Part shown: positions 20,461 through 29,300 of the stretch, piece by piece | Position numbering within the stretch: position 1 is the stretch's first letter | Layout: each line of letters begins with the position of its first letter | Source: Massilia sp. METH4 | GTDB taxonomy: Bacteria > Pseudomonadota > Gammaproteobacteria > Burkholderiales > Burkholderiaceae_D | NCBI RefSeq assembly: GCF_037094685.1 | Contig: NZ_CP146614.1 | Span: 6,076,001 to 6,140,000, forward strand | Direction of reading: 5' to 3' | DNA: 64,000 bases | Made by a program: the position numbers and the translations under genes | The notes under the pieces: generated by a model | Databases searched by the model: none | What the model saw: the letters and a program-made list of their open reading frames with translations, nothing else | What the model was told of the DNA's origin: nothing

Positions 20461-21360
20461 ATGACCATTCAAGCCATCCCGATCATGACCGAAGAAACCC
20501 TCGCCCCGTTCGCCACGCTGCGCCCCCGCCTGTTCTCGATCGCCTACCGCATGCTTGGCACCCGCGCCGACGCCGAAGACGTGGTGCAGGATGCCTGGCT
20601 GCGCTGGGCCGGCACCGACCACGGCGCCGTGCAGTCGGCCGAGGCATGGCTGGTGACGGTGACCACCCGCCTGGCCCTCGACCGGCTGCGCGAGCGCAAG
20701 GCCGAGCGCGAGAGCTATGTGGGCTGGTGGCTGCCCGAACCGCTGGTGGAACTGGACGAGCGCACGCCCGAATCGGCGGCCGAGCTGGCGAGCGACGTTT
20801 CCGTGGCCATGCTGTGGGTGCTGGAACGGCTGGCGCCCGAGGAGCGCGCCGCTTTCCTGATGCGACAGGTGTTCGACCAGGATTACGCCGACGTAGCCAC
20901 CGCGCTGGGCAAAAGCGAGGCGGCCTGCCGCCAGCTCGTGTCGCGCGCGCAGGCCAGGGTGCAGCAGGAAAAGCCGCGCTTCGCCGTGTCGAAGGATGCC
21001 CACCGGGAACTGCTGTCCCGCTTCATGCAGGCCGCCGCCAGTGCCGACCGTGCGGCGATGAAGACTTTCCTTGCCGACGACGTGCGGCTGATATCCGATG
21101 GCGGCGGCAAGGTGCCCTCGTTCGGCAAGATCCTGGTGGGCGCGGCGCGCATCGCCGGCGTCTATTGGTCCGTCGAACATGCGTATCCCGGCAAGATCAC
21201 GTACCGCATGGCGCGCGTGAACGGCGAGCCGGGGCTGGTGCGCTATGTGGACGGCGTGGTGGAGTCGGCGCAGGCGTTCATCATCGAGGGCGGCAAGATC
21301 GTTGCCGTGTATGCGATTCGCAATCCGGACAAGCTGCGTGGGATTGCGCCGCTGTCGTAA
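20461..21360 (+). CDS. sigJ: ECF41-family RNA polymerase sigma factor with C-terminal SnoaL-like domain
   Basis: A 299-residue sigma factor of the SigJ/ECF41 group, which has no separate anti-sigma factor; the fused C-terminal domain regulates activity. Region 2 is LRPRLFSIAYRMLGTRADAE, DVVQDAWLRW; the linker carries YVGWWLPEPLVE; region 4 includes FDQDYADVATALGKSEAACR. The C-terminal SnoaL_2-like domain holds the two group hallmarks DGGGK and NPDKL. The start is uncertain: the ATG at 20461 is 9 bases after the ECF41 promoter, and another at 20485 would give 291 residues; neither has a properly spaced Shine-Dalgarno. Confidence 0.92.
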   Translation: MTIQAIPIMTEETLAPFATLRPRLFSIAYRMLGTRADAEDVVQDAWLRWAGTDHGAVQSAEAWLVTVTTRLALDRLRERKAERESYVGWWLPEPLVELDERTPESAAELASDVSVAMLWVLERLAPEERAAFLMRQVFDQDYADVATALGKSEAACRQLVSRAQARVQQEKPRFAVSKDAHRELLSRFMQAAASADRAAMKTFLADDVRLISDGGGKVPSFGKILVGAARIAGVYWSVEHAYPGKITYRMARVNGEPGLVRYVDGVVESAQAFIIEGGKIVAVYAIRNPDKLRGIAPLS

Positions 21361-21405
21361 GTATCGGCGTGGGCCAAGATCGTACCGACTCCGGCGGGGA
21401 CAACC

Positions 21406-21452
21406 GGTGTCGTACACCTTTTCCGGCGCAGCCGGAAAAGGTGTGCGACACC
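21406..21452 (-). repeat. GGTGTC palindrome, copy E (downstream of sigJ)
   Basis: 22-base arms with one mismatch around a 3-base GCA loop, 45 bases after the sigma gene stop. This copy is the exception in orientation: its degenerate tail (ACAACC side) faces the stop codon. Confidence 0.88.
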
Positions 21453-21645
21453 AAACGTCGGACGCCGCGGAATGTGCGCCCACTAACCGACTCATCCGTC
21501 AATTACCGCTACCATCTTCCCATCAAAAAGGGCGGGCGCCCGTTTGCCATCGCGCGCCCGTCTTCTCCTCGCCTCGCGCCGCGGTGCGAAGCTTCCAAGC
21601 GCAGGCCCCGCCCTGCCATCCATCCCGTCCAACAAAGGAGAAGAC

Positions 21646-22773
21646 ATGGACTATGTTTTGCTGGGTAACGACCTGACCACCTGGATGATCGCCATCGGCA
21701 TCGCCGCCGCCGTCAGCATGGCACTGTACGGCGCCAACAAATTCCTCGTTCGCCGCATCGGCTCCTTCGCGGGGAACACCGCGACCCACATCGACGACAT
21801 GGCCGTGCGCGTGCTGAAGAAAACCAGCACGGCGTTCATCGTGGTCATGGGTATCTATGCGGGCACGCAATGGCTGCTGCTCTCGCCGAAGGCGGAGACG
21901 CTGCTGCGCAACCTCGCGGTGGCGATCCTGCTGCTGCAGATCGCCCGCTGGCTGGACGTGGGGGTGCGCGGCTGGATCGACTTCTATCGCAAGAAGCGCG
22001 GCGCCACCGACGTGGCCGCGACCACGTCCACCGCCGCCCTTACCTTCGTGGTGCGCACGGCCCTGTGGGCGGTCATCGTGCTGATGATCCTCGATAACTT
22101 CGGCGTCAACATCACCACGCTCGTGGCCAGCTTGGGCATCGGCGGCATCGCCGTGGCGCTGGCTGTGCAGAATATCCTGGGCGACCTGTTCTCGTCGCTG
22201 TCGATCCTGCTCGACAAGCCCTTCGTGGTGGGCGACTTCATCACCGTGGACGACCTCGCCGGCACCGTACAATACGTGGGCCTGAAGACCACGCGCATCC
22301 GCAGCCTGAACGGCGAAGAGATCGTGTTCTCGAACAGCGACCTGCTCAAGAGCCGCATCCACAATATCCGCCGCATGGAGTCGCGCCGCGTGGTGTTCAC
22401 CGTGGGCGTGACCTACGACGTAAGCGAGGAACAGCTGGAAAGCATCCCCGCCATGCTGAAGGAAATCGTCGCGAGCAAGGAAAACGTGAAGTTCGACCGG
22501 GCCCACTTCAAGGCCTTCGGCGCCTCGTCGCTGGACTTCGAAGTGGTGTACATCATGCAGACACCCGACTACGGCGTCTTCATGGACACCCAGCAGGCCA
22601 TCAACTTCGAACTGTTCCGCCGCTTCAACCGCGCCGGCATCGAGTTCGCCTACCCGACGCAGACCGTGAAGCTGTCGAACCCGGAAGTGCTGCGCGGCGA
22701 GGCGGCCAACGAGGCGTATGAAGGCGAGGAGCGGCGCCGCCCGGCACCGGTGCCCCGGCCCGGCGCACACTAA
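21646..22773 (+). CDS. MscS-family small-conductance mechanosensitive channel
   Basis: A 375-residue inner-membrane channel that releases solutes at hypo-osmotic shock. There are about four or five transmembrane helices (TWMIAIGIAAAVSMALYG, FIVVMGIYAGTQWLLL, TLLRNLAVAILLLQIA, FVVRTALWAVIVLMIL), then the pore helix with the MscS signature VASLGIGGIAVALAVQ followed by NILGDLFSSL and DKPFVVGDFI, and the cytosolic beta and alpha/beta domains. The C-terminal tail is charged. The ATG at 21646 follows AAGGAG. Next comes a compatible-solute synthase gene in the same direction, which supports an osmoregulatory role. Confidence 0.93.
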   Translation: MDYVLLGNDLTTWMIAIGIAAAVSMALYGANKFLVRRIGSFAGNTATHIDDMAVRVLKKTSTAFIVVMGIYAGTQWLLLSPKAETLLRNLAVAILLLQIARWLDVGVRGWIDFYRKKRGATDVAATTSTAALTFVVRTALWAVIVLMILDNFGVNITTLVASLGIGGIAVALAVQNILGDLFSSLSILLDKPFVVGDFITVDDLAGTVQYVGLKTTRIRSLNGEEIVFSNSDLLKSRIHNIRRMESRRVVFTVGVTYDVSEEQLESIPAMLKEIVASKENVKFDRAHFKAFGASSLDFEVVYIMQTPDYGVFMDTQQAINFELFRRFNRAGIEFAYPTQTVKLSNPEVLRGEAANEAYEGEERRRPAPVPRPGAH

Positions 22774-22776
22774 TTC

Positions 22777-22790
22777 CATTTGGCCAAATG
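22777..22790. promoter_or_regulatory. 14-bp palindrome after mscS, upstream of the GgpPS gene
   Basis: CATTTGGCCAAATG is perfectly palindromic, 4 bases past the channel stop. About 20 bases on, a TACAAT hexamer could be a -10 box for the downstream synthase gene, whose ATG is at 23018. The site may therefore be an operator; no cognate regulator is known. Confidence 0.3.
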
Positions 22791-23017
22791 TATTAGCAAA
22801 ATCATAGTACAATAGGCCGCATTTTCCGGAATGCGGCGCCGCCCTCCTGTCTGCGGGCGGCACCTTTCCGCCGCTTTCCTTCCCTCGCAACGGCTGGCCG
22901 TCGCCAGCCTTGCATCCGTCCGCGTGAACGGTAACCGCGATCGTGGTTGCACACGCTCAATCCAGTTCGGCGCACCTGCCAAGCGCCCGACGCATCGCTG
23001 TTAAAGGATGAATCGCC

Positions 23018-25327
23018 ATGCAAGTATTGCAGTCCCGCATCACCAACGCCGTACCTTCGATCACCCCTGGACACTTCCTGCTCGCCACCGACCTCGATGG
23101 CACCCTGCTCGCCGGCTCGGCCGAGGCGCGCCGCCGCGTGCGCGAGCTGTTCACCGCCGCACCGCGCAACGCCAAGCTGGCCTTCGTGACGGGCCGCGGC
23201 CTCGAATCGATCCTGCCGCTGCTTTCCGATCCCACGATTCCCGTCCCCGACTACATCATCGCCGACGTGGGGGCCACCATCGTGCATGGCGCCGACCTGC
23301 AGCCGGTGGACAACCTGCAGCAGGAAATCGCCGACCGCTGGCCCGGCTCGCAGGCCGTGCTGAAGGCGCTGGCGGACTTCCCGCGCCTGCGCCGCCAGAG
23401 CGTGCCGCAGGAGCGCCGCTGCTCGTTCGTGGCCAGCGAGGCCGACGTGACGCCGGCCCTGCGCGCCGCCGTCGACGCGCTGGGCTGCGACCTCCTGATG
23501 TCGGCCGGCTGCTACCTCGACGTGCTGCCGCGCGGCGTCGGCAAGGGCCCGGCGCTGCTCCGGCTGGCCGAGGCGGTGGGCATCGACCGTAGCGCCATCG
23601 TGGTGGCCGGCGACACGCTCAACGACCTGTCGATGTTCGAGACCGGGCTTGCCGGCATCGTGGTCGGGGGCGCCGAACCGGCCCTGGTGCAAAAGCTGCG
23701 CCGCCGCCCCTCCGTGTACATCGCCACCGGCGAGGGTTGCGACGGCATCCTGGAAGGCCTCGTCCACCACGGCGCCCTGCCGCGCACCGGCCGGAGCGCG
23801 CCCGTGATCGGCGCGCATGGCGATGCCGACCTGGTGATGGTCTACCACCGCCTGCCCTTCGACGAAGTCACGGAGGGCGGCGTGACGACCCGCCGCCCTC
23901 CGAAAAGCCCGAACGGCATCATTCCCACGCTGCTGCGCTTCTTCGCCGGCAGCCGCAAGGGCTCATGGGTAGCGTGGTCGCAGCAGGACAGCCGCGAGCC
24001 CGAGGATTTCGAGACGCACGTCACGGTCGACGAGGCGGCGTATCCGCGCCTGCGCGCGGCGCGCATCCCGCTGACAAGCGAAGACGTGGACCTGTTCTAC
24101 AAGAAGTTTTCCAAGGAAGCGTTCTGGCCCATCATTTTCTCGTTCCCCGACAAGGCCGAGTTCAGTGCGGCGCACTGGGAACGCTTCCTGGAAGTGAACC
24201 GGCTGTTCGCCGAACAGACGGCGCGCGAGGCGGCCGAGGGTGCCGTGGTGTGGGTACACGACTACAACCTGTGGATGGTGCCCGCCTTCCTGCGCCCGCT
24301 GCGGCCGGACCTGCGCATCGCGTTCTTCCACCACACGGCCTTCCCGTCCAGCGACGTGTTCAACATCCTGCCATGGCGCCGCGACATCATCGGCAGCCTG
24401 CTGCAGTGCGACTACGTGGGCTTCCACATCCCCCGCTATGTCGAGAACTTCGTCGACGCGGTGCGCTCGTTCGCGCCGGTGGAAATGGGCCCGGCGGTGC
24501 CGTGCGCGCCGCGCTTCCTCACCTACGGCTGCGCGCTCGGCGTCGACACGATGACGACCTCGATCGAAGCCGGCGGCCGCACCGTGACGCTGGGCGCCCA
24601 CCCCGTGGGCACGGACGTGGCGCTGATCGAAAAACTCGTCGCCCAGCCTGGCGTAGCGGACAAAACCGCGGCAATCGAGGAATACCTGGGCGGCACGACG
24701 GGCATCGTGTCGATCGAGCGGCTCGACTATGTGAAAGGGTCGCTGGAAAAGCTGCAGGCGTTCGAACGGCTGCTGGAACAGCACCCGGAGCACATCGGCA
24801 ACGTCACGTTGCTGAACATCATCACGCCGGCCGCGCCGGGCATGGAAATCTACGACAGCCTGCGCGTGGAAGTCGACCGCGCCGTCGGCCGCATCAACGG
24901 CCGCTTCTCCACGCTGGACTGGGTGCCGGTGCGCTACTTCTACCGCTCGCTGCCGTTCGATGAAGTGATCGCCCATTACGCCGCCTGCGGCGTGGCGTGG
25001 ATCACGCCGCTGCGCGACGGCCTGAACCTGGTGGCCAAGGAATACGTGGCGGCGCGGCGAGCGGCCGGCAAGTCCGGCGTGCTGATCCTCTCGGAATTCG
25101 CCGGCGCCGCCGTCGAACTGCATGGTGCGCTGTTGACCAATCCGTACGACGCCAAGTCGATGACGGCGACCTTGCACCAGGCGCTGACGATGGGCGCCGA
25201 GGAACGCTCCTACCGCACCGCGCGCATGGCGATGATCGCTGCAGAACACGACGTGACACGCTGGGGTGACGACTTCCTGGCCGCCGTCATGCGCGGCAGC
25301 GGCGACGACGAACTGCAAGCGGCGTAA
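23018..25327 (+). CDS. ggpPS: Bifunctional glucosylglycerol-phosphate synthase/phosphatase (HAD + GT20)
   Basis: A 769-residue two-domain enzyme. Residues about 20-260 form a HAD-IIB phosphatase: nucleophile region ATDLDGTLL (Asp25, Asp27), FVTGRG, and the acidic motif VVAGDTLNDLSMFE. The C-terminal part from about 270 is a GT20 glycosyltransferase related to trehalose-6-phosphate synthase: VWVHDYNLWMVPAFLRPL, FFHHTAFPSSDVFNILPWR, ERLDYVKGSLEKLQAFERLL and ITPLRDGLNLVAKEYVA. The fusion order and the FFHHTAFPSSDVFNILPW segment fit GgpS-type enzymes making glucosylglycerol from ADP-glucose and glycerol-3-phosphate, as described for Azotobacter. A trehalose product cannot be excluded. Confidence 0.85.
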   Translation: MQVLQSRITNAVPSITPGHFLLATDLDGTLLAGSAEARRRVRELFTAAPRNAKLAFVTGRGLESILPLLSDPTIPVPDYIIADVGATIVHGADLQPVDNLQQEIADRWPGSQAVLKALADFPRLRRQSVPQERRCSFVASEADVTPALRAAVDALGCDLLMSAGCYLDVLPRGVGKGPALLRLAEAVGIDRSAIVVAGDTLNDLSMFETGLAGIVVGGAEPALVQKLRRRPSVYIATGEGCDGILEGLVHHGALPRTGRSAPVIGAHGDADLVMVYHRLPFDEVTEGGVTTRRPPKSPNGIIPTLLRFFAGSRKGSWVAWSQQDSREPEDFETHVTVDEAAYPRLRAARIPLTSEDVDLFYKKFSKEAFWPIIFSFPDKAEFSAAHWERFLEVNRLFAEQTAREAAEGAVVWVHDYNLWMVPAFLRPLRPDLRIAFFHHTAFPSSDVFNILPWRRDIIGSLLQCDYVGFHIPRYVENFVDAVRSFAPVEMGPAVPCAPRFLTYGCALGVDTMTTSIEAGGRTVTLGAHPVGTDVALIEKLVAQPGVADKTAAIEEYLGGTTGIVSIERLDYVKGSLEKLQAFERLLEQHPEHIGNVTLLNIITPAAPGMEIYDSLRVEVDRAVGRINGRFSTLDWVPVRYFYRSLPFDEVIAHYAACGVAWITPLRDGLNLVAKEYVAARRAAGKSGVLILSEFAGAAVELHGALLTNPYDAKSMTATLHQALTMGAEERSYRTARMAMIAAEHDVTRWGDDFLAAVMRGSGDDELQAA

Positions 25328-25338
25328 GAGCGACCTTT

Positions 25339-25381
25339 GGTGTCGGACATCTTTTTCCGCAGGAAAAAGGTGTGCGACACC
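25339..25381 (+). repeat. GGTGTC palindrome, copy F (downstream of ggpPS)
   Basis: 20-base arms with two mismatches and a 3-base loop start 11 bases after the ggpPS stop; followed by GGTTTTCTC. Forms a tail-to-tail pair with copy G, together filling the gap between two convergent genes. Confidence 0.88.
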
Positions 25382-25419
25382 GGTTTTCTCATGCGGTCGG
25401 ACTGGGCTTCAAGAAAACC

Positions 25420-25462
25420 GGTGTCGTACACCATTTCCCTGGGGGGAATGGTGTACGACACC
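25420..25462 (-). repeat. GGTGTC palindrome, copy G (downstream of the EAL gene)
   Basis: 20-base arms GGTGTCGTACACCATTTCCC and its near-complement with a 3-base TGG loop. Preceded on the left by GAAAACC, so the tail points at copy F and away from the EAL gene, whose stop is 27 bases to the right. Confidence 0.88.
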
Positions 25463-25489
25463 GAATGCATCGATCGCCGCGGGCGGCAG

Positions 25490-26692
25490 TCAGAAAAACT
25501 GCCGCCACTCCACCAGCCACTTCGGGAACTCGTCGACCGGCATCGGGCTCGCAATGTAGTAGCCCTGCGCATACGTGCACCCCAGCCCCTGCAGGAAATC
25601 CCAGTCCTGCTTGGTCTCCACGCCCACGGCGCAGGACATGCGGTCCAGGCTCCGGGCCAGCCCGAGGCAGGATTTCAGTACGGTGCCGATGGCGCGCTTC
25701 TTCGAGGCGCCGTCGACGAAGCTGCGGTCGATCTTCAATTCGGAGAACGGGATCGATGCGAGCAGCTGCAGGTTCGAGCGCCCGGTACCGTAGTCGTCGA
25801 TGGCAAGGCCAAAGCCCATCATGCGCAGGCGCAGCAGGCGTTCGAGGAAGTGCGGGTCCGTCTGCAGCACCGACGATTCGGTGATCTCGAAGGTGATGTA
25901 GCCGGGCAGGATGCGGTGCCGCTCCAGGCAGGCGCCGATCTGGGCGATGAATTGCGGGTGCGACAGCGTGCCGGGATCGACGTTGACCGAGAACGAGATC
26001 GGAATACCCTGGTCGTGCAGCGTGCGGCAGGCGGCTACCGATTTCTCGATCATGCTCCAGTCGAGGAAGTCGATGCGCCCGGCTTCTTCCAGCACCGGCA
26101 CGAAGGCGGACGGCCCGAGCATGCCGTGCACCGGATGCCGCCAGCGCGCGAACATTTCCAGGCCCTTCACCTGCCCCGTTTCCAGCTCGATCTTCGGCTG
26201 GAAGAAGGGATCGAATTCGCGCGCCTGCAAGCCTTTGCCCACTTCGGCGAATGTGAACGCCGGCGCCGCGGGAGCGGCCGCGGAACCGGCCGGCCGCGCA
26301 TAGTTGGCGACGAGCGATTGCAGGCGCTGCGCGGAGACCGGCTTGGCGACGGCACCCAGCAAATCGACGCCGTAGGCCAGTGCCATCGTCTCCACCGAAA
26401 ACAGGATATCCCCGCTCTGCGCTCCCACCACGATCACGCCGGAGCGGCACTTGTCCTCGCCCAGCCGCCGGATCAGTTCCAGCCCATCCATGCCGGTCAG
26501 CGACAGGTCGAGGACGATGATGTCGATGCCCGCGATGTTTGTCCCTGCGCCATCGAGCACGCGCAGCGCCGCATGGCCGTCGGGCGCCGTGTGCACGTGC
26601 TGGGCGCCGGCGCTGCGCAGCAGTCCTGACAACAGCTCGCGCTGCACCGGTTCGCTCTCGGCCACCAGGAACTGCAATGCGGCGATGTCCAT
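25490..26692 (-). CDS. Response-regulator receiver + EAL domain protein
   Basis: A 400-residue protein with a REC domain (1-125; phospho-acceptor Asp in IIVLDLSLTGMDG, conserved Lys in GAVAKPV) and an EAL c-di-GMP phosphodiesterase domain (about 155-395). The EAL signature itself is altered to EMF (GLEMFARWRHP), and AEGVET is VGVET. However, the metal and catalytic residues I can identify remain: Asn in SVNVDP, EITES, DDYGTG, ELKIDRSFV, Glu in GVET and Gln in AQGYY. It is probably active. No histidine kinase is adjacent. Same strand as the following trmH-rnhB run, with a 12-bp gap. Confidence 0.9.
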   Translation of the reverse strand: MDIAALQFLVAESEPVQRELLSGLLRSAGAQHVHTAPDGHAALRVLDGAGTNIAGIDIIVLDLSLTGMDGLELIRRLGEDKCRSGVIVVGAQSGDILFSVETMALAYGVDLLGAVAKPVSAQRLQSLVANYARPAGSAAAPAAPAFTFAEVGKGLQAREFDPFFQPKIELETGQVKGLEMFARWRHPVHGMLGPSAFVPVLEEAGRIDFLDWSMIEKSVAACRTLHDQGIPISFSVNVDPGTLSHPQFIAQIGACLERHRILPGYITFEITESSVLQTDPHFLERLLRLRMMGFGLAIDDYGTGRSNLQLLASIPFSELKIDRSFVDGASKKRAIGTVLKSCLGLARSLDRMSCAVGVETKQDWDFLQGLGCTYAQGYYIASPMPVDEFPKWLVEWRQFF

Positions 26693-26704
26693 GACTCCTC
26701 CGTG

Positions 26705-27499
26705 TCAGCCGGCTCGCGCCTGGCTTTGCCTCACCTGTTCGAAGAAACACACGGCCGCGCACGCGGCCACGTTCAGCGATTCCACCTGGCCCAGGTGCGG
26801 GATCACCACCTGGTGTTTCGCCAGCGACAGCAGCTCATCCGATACGCCCTGCCCCTCGTGGCCGAACACCCAGGCCACCGGGCGCTTCAGGTCGATGTCG
26901 TACAGCTTCTGCTTCGCATAGCCGCTGGTGGCCAGCGTGGCGATCTTCGCGCCGGCCAGCAGCGGTGCCAGAGGCACATTTTCGTGGATATCGAGCACGA
27001 AGTGCGCACCCATGGCGGCGCGCAGCACCTTCGGCGACCAGCAGAACGCGGTGCCGGGGCTGCAATAGACTTCGCGAATGCCGGCGGCCGCCGCGCTGCG
27101 CAGGATCGAGCCCACGTTGCCGGGGTCCTGCACATTGTCGAGCAGGACGGCGTTCGTGGCCAGCGCGGCGGGCACGGCCTGCCGCGGCATCTCGACCAGG
27201 AACAGGATGCCCACGCCATGCTCCACCTGCGACAGCGGCTCGTACAGCGCGTCGGGCAGTTGCAGCACGCGGCCGTGGTGCGCTTCCAGCTTCGCGACCA
27301 GGGCCACCACTTCGGGATGGCGCAAGCCGCTCTCGCTGACGATGCACTGCTCCGGCTGGCCGCGCAGTTGCAGCCACGTCTCGCACAGGTGCACGCCGTC
27401 GAGCAGCGTGCGGCCGGCCTTGCGCAGCGCATGCGCGCTGGTGGCCAGGTGTTTCAGTTCCTTGTACTGCGCGTTGTCGCGCGAAGTGATCGACTTCAA
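26705..27499 (-). CDS. TrmH/SpoU-family RNA 2'-O-methyltransferase
   Basis: A 264-residue SPOUT methyltransferase. The N-terminal substrate-binding domain begins [17 protein letters not shown]; the knotted catalytic domain has [32 protein letters not shown] and [15 protein letters not shown], the three SPOUT motifs. It probably modifies a ribose in rRNA or tRNA; the target is not evident. The start appears to be TTG at 27499 overlapping the rnhB stop (TTGA), since no ATG or GTG lies at the family N-terminus; this implies translational coupling to rnhB. Confidence 0.88.
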   Translation of the reverse strand: MKSITSRDNAQYKELKHLATSAHALRKAGRTLLDGVHLCETWLQLRGQPEQCIVSESGLRHPEVVALVAKLEAHHGRVLQLPDALYEPLSQVEHGVGILFLVEMPRQAVPAALATNAVLLDNVQDPGNVGSILRSAAAAGIREVYCSPGTAFCWSPKVLRAAMGAHFVLDIHENVPLAPLLAGAKIATLATSGYAKQKLYDIDLKRPVAWVFGHEGQGVSDELLSLAKHQVVIPHLGQVESLNVAACAAVCFFEQVRQSQARAG

Positions 27500-28107
27500 A
27501 ACGCGGCCTCCAGCAGCTCGCGCACGGGGGCGAAGGAGCGCCGGTGCACGGGCGTCACGCCATGCAGCCGCAGCGCCTCCAGGTGCTGGGCGGTGCCGTA
27601 GCCCTTGTGCTGGTCGAAGCCGTACTGCGGATACTTCTTGTGCAGCTTGCGCAGCGCTTCGTCGCGCGCCGTCTTGGCCAGGATCGAGGCGGCGGAAATC
27701 GATTCGATCTTGTCGTCGCCATCGACGATGGCGATGGTCTGGATCTTCATCACGGGGCACTTGTTGCCGTCGATGAGGGCCAGCGTGGGAATCGTCTCCA
27801 GCGCGTGCACGGCCCGCTTCATCGCCAGCATCGACGCCTGCAGGATGTTCAGCTTGTCGATCTCCGCCTCGGAAGCCTTGGCGATCGCCCAGGCCACGCA
27901 GTCGCGCTTGATCAGCGGCGCCAGTTCCTCGCGCTTTGCCTCGGTCAGCTTCTTCGAATCCTTCAGGCCCGCGATGGGCCGCTCGCGGTGCAGGATGACG
28001 GCGGCCGCGTATACGGGCCCGGCCAGCGGGCCGCGGCCCGCTTCATCCACGCCGCAGATGATTTCCTCGAGCGAATATGGCAGGTCGTCGAACAGGCCCG
28101 TCTGCAT
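27496..28107 (-). CDS. rnhB: Ribonuclease HII
   Basis: Cleaves RNA of RNA-DNA hybrids and single ribonucleotides in DNA. The 203 residues contain the type 2 motif [20 protein letters not shown] with the first catalytic Asp and Glu, [44 protein letters not shown] and [20 protein letters not shown]. It begins 5 bp after lpxB, the usual Burkholderiales order lpxA-lpxB-rnhB. Its stop overlaps the methyltransferase start. Confidence 0.96.
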   Translation of the reverse strand: MQTGLFDDLPYSLEEIICGVDEAGRGPLAGPVYAAAVILHRERPIAGLKDSKKLTEAKREELAPLIKRDCVAWAIAKASEAEIDKLNILQASMLAMKRAVHALETIPTLALIDGNKCPVMKIQTIAIVDGDDKIESISAASILAKTARDEALRKLHKKYPQYGFDQHKGYGTAQHLEALRLHGVTPVHRRSFAPVRELLEAAF

Positions 28108-28112
28108 AGTGT

Positions 28113-29300
28113 TCACGAATTTCTTCCCATGACTTTCAATACCGCCTGCGCGCTCGCCTCGGCGGAATTGCGCAGCAGGCTGTGGTGCATGTCGGTGAAG
28201 CGCCGTACCAGATTGGCACGGTGCGGCTCGTCCGTCAATTGCTTCCACATGTGTTCGGCCAACGCCTCGGCGCTGGCGTGGTGTTGCAACAGCTCGGGCA
28301 CGAGGAATTCCCGCGCCAGGATGTTCGGCAAGCCGATCCACGGCTGGTACCCCATGTGGCGCATGATTTCCCACGACGCGCGCATCATCCTGTAGGCGAT
28401 CACCATCGGCTTCTTGTACAGCGCCACTTCCAGCGAAGCGGTGCCCGAGGCGACCAGCACCGCGTCGGCCGCGCAGATCGCCATGTGGCTTTCGCCATCG
28501 AGCAGCTGCAAGGGCACGTCATCCAGTCCCGCCTCGCGTACCAGCTTCTGGAAGTACTCCTTCTGCTTGTCGCCCGCCATGGGCACCACGAAATGCAGCG
28601 AGGGCTCGCGCTGGCGCAGCAGCTTCGCCGCGCCGATGAAGGCGGTGGTGTTGTACTTCAGCTCCCCCATCCGGCTGCCCGGCATGATGGCGACGACCTT
28701 CGCGTCGTCGGCCAGGCCGAGGTGGCGGCGCGCCGCCGTCACGTCCGGCGCCAGCGGGATCAGCTCGGCCAGCGGATGCCCCACATAGGTGCAGGGCACG
28801 CCGGCCTTCCGATAGATCTCTTCCTCGAACGGGAAGATCACCAGCATGTGCGACACGTTCCTGATGATCTTCTTGATGCGCCCGCCGCGCCAGGCCCAGA
28901 TCTGCGGCCCGATGTAGTGCATGGTCGGGATGCCCGCCGCCTTCAGCTCGCCTTCCAGGCCCAGGTTGAAGCCCGGGTAGTCGGCGCCGATGAACACGGC
29001 CGGCCTGTCGGCCAGCAGCCGGTCGCGCAGCCGGTTCTGGATGCGTTTCAGTTCGCGGTAGCGCGGAATGATCTCGAACAGGCCGCGCACCGTCATCGTT
29101 TCCAGTGGCACGTCGGTTTCGAAACCCTGGGCGATCATCGCCGGCCCGCCAATTCCGTGGAAGCGCGCACCGGGCAGGTGCGGACGCAGGCCGGCCAGCA
29201 GCCGCGCGGCAAGCATGTCGCCGGACGGTTCGCCGGCGACGATGGCGATGGAGGGCTGCCCGGCCGCCGGGGCGGCGGACAGTTCAGCGGACGATGCCAC
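28113..29300 (-). CDS. lpxB: Lipid-A-disaccharide synthase
   Basis: Condenses UDP-2,3-diacylglucosamine with lipid X to lipid A disaccharide phosphate at the inner membrane. The 395 residues show the GT19 features: [88 protein letters not shown] and [20 protein letters not shown]. The start overlaps the end of lpxA by 17 bp. Confidence 0.97.
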   Translation of the reverse strand: MASSAELSAAPAAGQPSIAIVAGEPSGDMLAARLLAGLRPHLPGARFHGIGGPAMIAQGFETDVPLETMTVRGLFEIIPRYRELKRIQNRLRDRLLADRPAVFIGADYPGFNLGLEGELKAAGIPTMHYIGPQIWAWRGGRIKKIIRNVSHMLVIFPFEEEIYRKAGVPCTYVGHPLAELIPLAPDVTAARRHLGLADDAKVVAIMPGSRMGELKYNTTAFIGAAKLLRQREPSLHFVVPMAGDKQKEYFQKLVREAGLDDVPLQLLDGESHMAICAADAVLVASGTASLEVALYKKPMVIAYRMMRASWEIMRHMGYQPWIGLPNILAREFLVPELLQHHASAEALAEHMWKQLTDEPHRANLVRRFTDMHHSLLRNSAEASAQAVLKVMGRNS

